Shown in pieces: positions 63,427-64,000 of a DNA stretch of 64,000 bases. The first letter of the stretch is position 1. Every line of letters begins with the position of its first letter. Origin of the DNA: Acidobacteriaceae bacterium KBS 83. GTDB taxonomy: Bacteria; Acidobacteriota; Terriglobia; Terriglobales; Acidobacteriaceae. A program made the translations under genes and the position numbers. The stretch lies in contig KB906736.1 of assembly GCA_000381585.1 (NCBI GenBank), positions 124,001-188,000 on the forward strand. The letters run 5' to 3'. The notes under the pieces were generated by a model. That model did not search any database, was not told where the DNA came from, and worked only from the letters and a program-made list of their open reading frames with translations.

Positions 63427-64000
63427 CTCGCTTCCTCCGTGTTGCCGCATGGGCGCTTGCCCTCACACTGGCTGGGCATGCGCAGGCTCCCGAAAAATCG
63501 GGCCCCACCCAGCATGACAAGCGCGCTGCTGCCAAGGCATATCTCTCCGGCGCGCATGCTATCGAGGAACGCAATACCCGTGCCGCCTACCTCGCCTTCT
63601 CCAAGGCCGCCGAGCTCGACCCCACCAACACGGACTACAAAAACGCTGTCGCGATCGCAAAGGCCCACTTCGTCACCGACCTCATCCAGCAGGCTGAGAA
63701 GGCACGCATCCTGGGCAAGAACGATGTGGTCAACGCGCGCCTCGCCGAAGCCCTTGAGCTCGATCCCACCAACCCCATCGTCGCGCAGCACATCAGCGAG
63801 CTCGCTGACCTCGTAAGCGAGCCGCCCAAAACCGACGACATCACCTCCAGTATCGCGGACGCCATCCAGCTCGAACCCACTCCTGGCAAACACAGCTTCC
63901 ATATCCGTGCCGATGGCCTCACACTGCTCCGCCAGGTTCTCTCCTCCTATGGCATTGCACCCAGCTTCGACTCCAGCGTCTCCTCACAGCCCGTCCGCTT
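63423..64000 (+). CDS. Secretin-like (GspD/PilQ-type) protein with N-terminal TPRs, partial
   Basis: 192 codons to the window edge, no stop. Signal peptide MTRFLRVAAWALALTLAGHAQ, then TPR-like helices (AAKAYLSGAHAIEERNTRAAYLAFSKAAELDPTNTDY and NARLAEALELDPTNPIVAQHI), then an STN/secretin-N-like beta domain (KHSFHIRADGLTLLRQVLSSYGIAPSFDSSVSSQPVRF). This TPR-STN order is common in acidobacterial outer-membrane secretins of type II/IV pilus systems. Without the secretin core the assignment is tentative. The start overlaps the HAD stop. Confidence 0.7.
   Translation, partial: MTRFLRVAAWALALTLAGHAQAPEKSGPTQHDKRAAAKAYLSGAHAIEERNTRAAYLAFSKAAELDPTNTDYKNAVAIAKAHFVTDLIQQAEKARILGKNDVVNARLAEALELDPTNPIVAQHISELADLVSEPPKTDDITSSIADAIQLEPTPGKHSFHIRADGLTLLRQVLSSYGIAPSFDSSVSSQPVR

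Noticed and set aside
1-64000. CRISPR arrays, tRNA or rRNA genes, riboswitches, prophage or integrase genes
   Set aside because: Looked for in all intergenic regions by eye; no repeat-spacer array, cloverleaf with a T-loop consensus, TPP-box-like element near thiE, or phage gene was found. A tRNAscan/Infernal run would be decisive.

Overview
The window is GC-rich chromosomal DNA from an Acidobacteriota member, most likely class Terriglobia (Acidobacteriaceae-like). This rests on family content, not on a 16S gene: a 918-residue ADOP-type permease (acidobacterial duplicated orphan permease), a sedolisin-fold secreted protein with Ig-like repeats, a Ser/Thr kinase fused to TPRs with the acidobacterial N-terminal signature, a DUF6632 remnant and a HemQ-type heme enzyme. 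No rRNA, tRNA, CRISPR array or intact transposase was seen.

Layout. 1-3.5 kb: 3' end of a glycogen debranching enzyme, an overlapping Gfo/Idh/MocA oxidoreductase, a Tat-type sugar isomerase-like protein and a small membrane protein. 3.7-13.3 kb: the large S53-like protein, a DUF1440 remnant, an amino acid permease, thiE with a DinB gene, and two zinc-ribbon membrane proteins, one a site-2 protease. 13.5-17.6 kb: pepP-accB-accC (fatty acid synthesis) and an excisionase-like DNA-binding protein. 18-24 kb: a secreted SPD2/FnIII protein, an M48 protease, inositol-3-phosphate synthase, alpha carbonic anhydrase and a PhzF protein. 24.1-29.3 kb: an ECF42-type sigma factor with its DGPF/YCII partner, then a four-gene operon (secreted protein, YtrA-type GntR regulator, ABC ATPase, permease) behind a 14-bp-armed palindrome, then a broken DUF6632 gene. 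29.3-34.6 kb: DedA, a hydrolase, a small orphan operon, an AsmA-like protein, a VOC protein and 3-methyladenine glycosylase I. 35-38.4 kb: the kinase-TPR protein and a Cys-repeat lipoprotein.

38.5-44.2 kb is the most disturbed region. It holds an epimerase gene with two frameshifts, a VOC gene, and a tandem family of secreted beta-propeller-like proteins: two intact copies, one frameshifted copy and, by my reading, the dead 5' end of a fourth. 44.4-50 kb is the heme block: hemQ and nth on the plus strand, and ccsA/hemX-hemA-hemC-hemD on the minus strand with 4-bp overlaps throughout. 50-64 kb: two secreted proteins, an SDR, a full-length SMC with a large acidic head insertion, the ADOP permease behind two identical-phase palindromes, then purC, cvpA, a Fis-type regulator, a HAD phosphatase and the start of a secretin-like gene cut by the window edge.

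The most unusual signals are (i) a structured repeat of about 130 bp that begins at the stop codon of three unrelated minus-strand genes, with an internal hairpin 53-56 nt after each stop, (ii) the decaying propeller gene family, and (iii) a sedolisin-like protein that keeps its serine and calcium-site residues but appears to have lost both catalytic acids.
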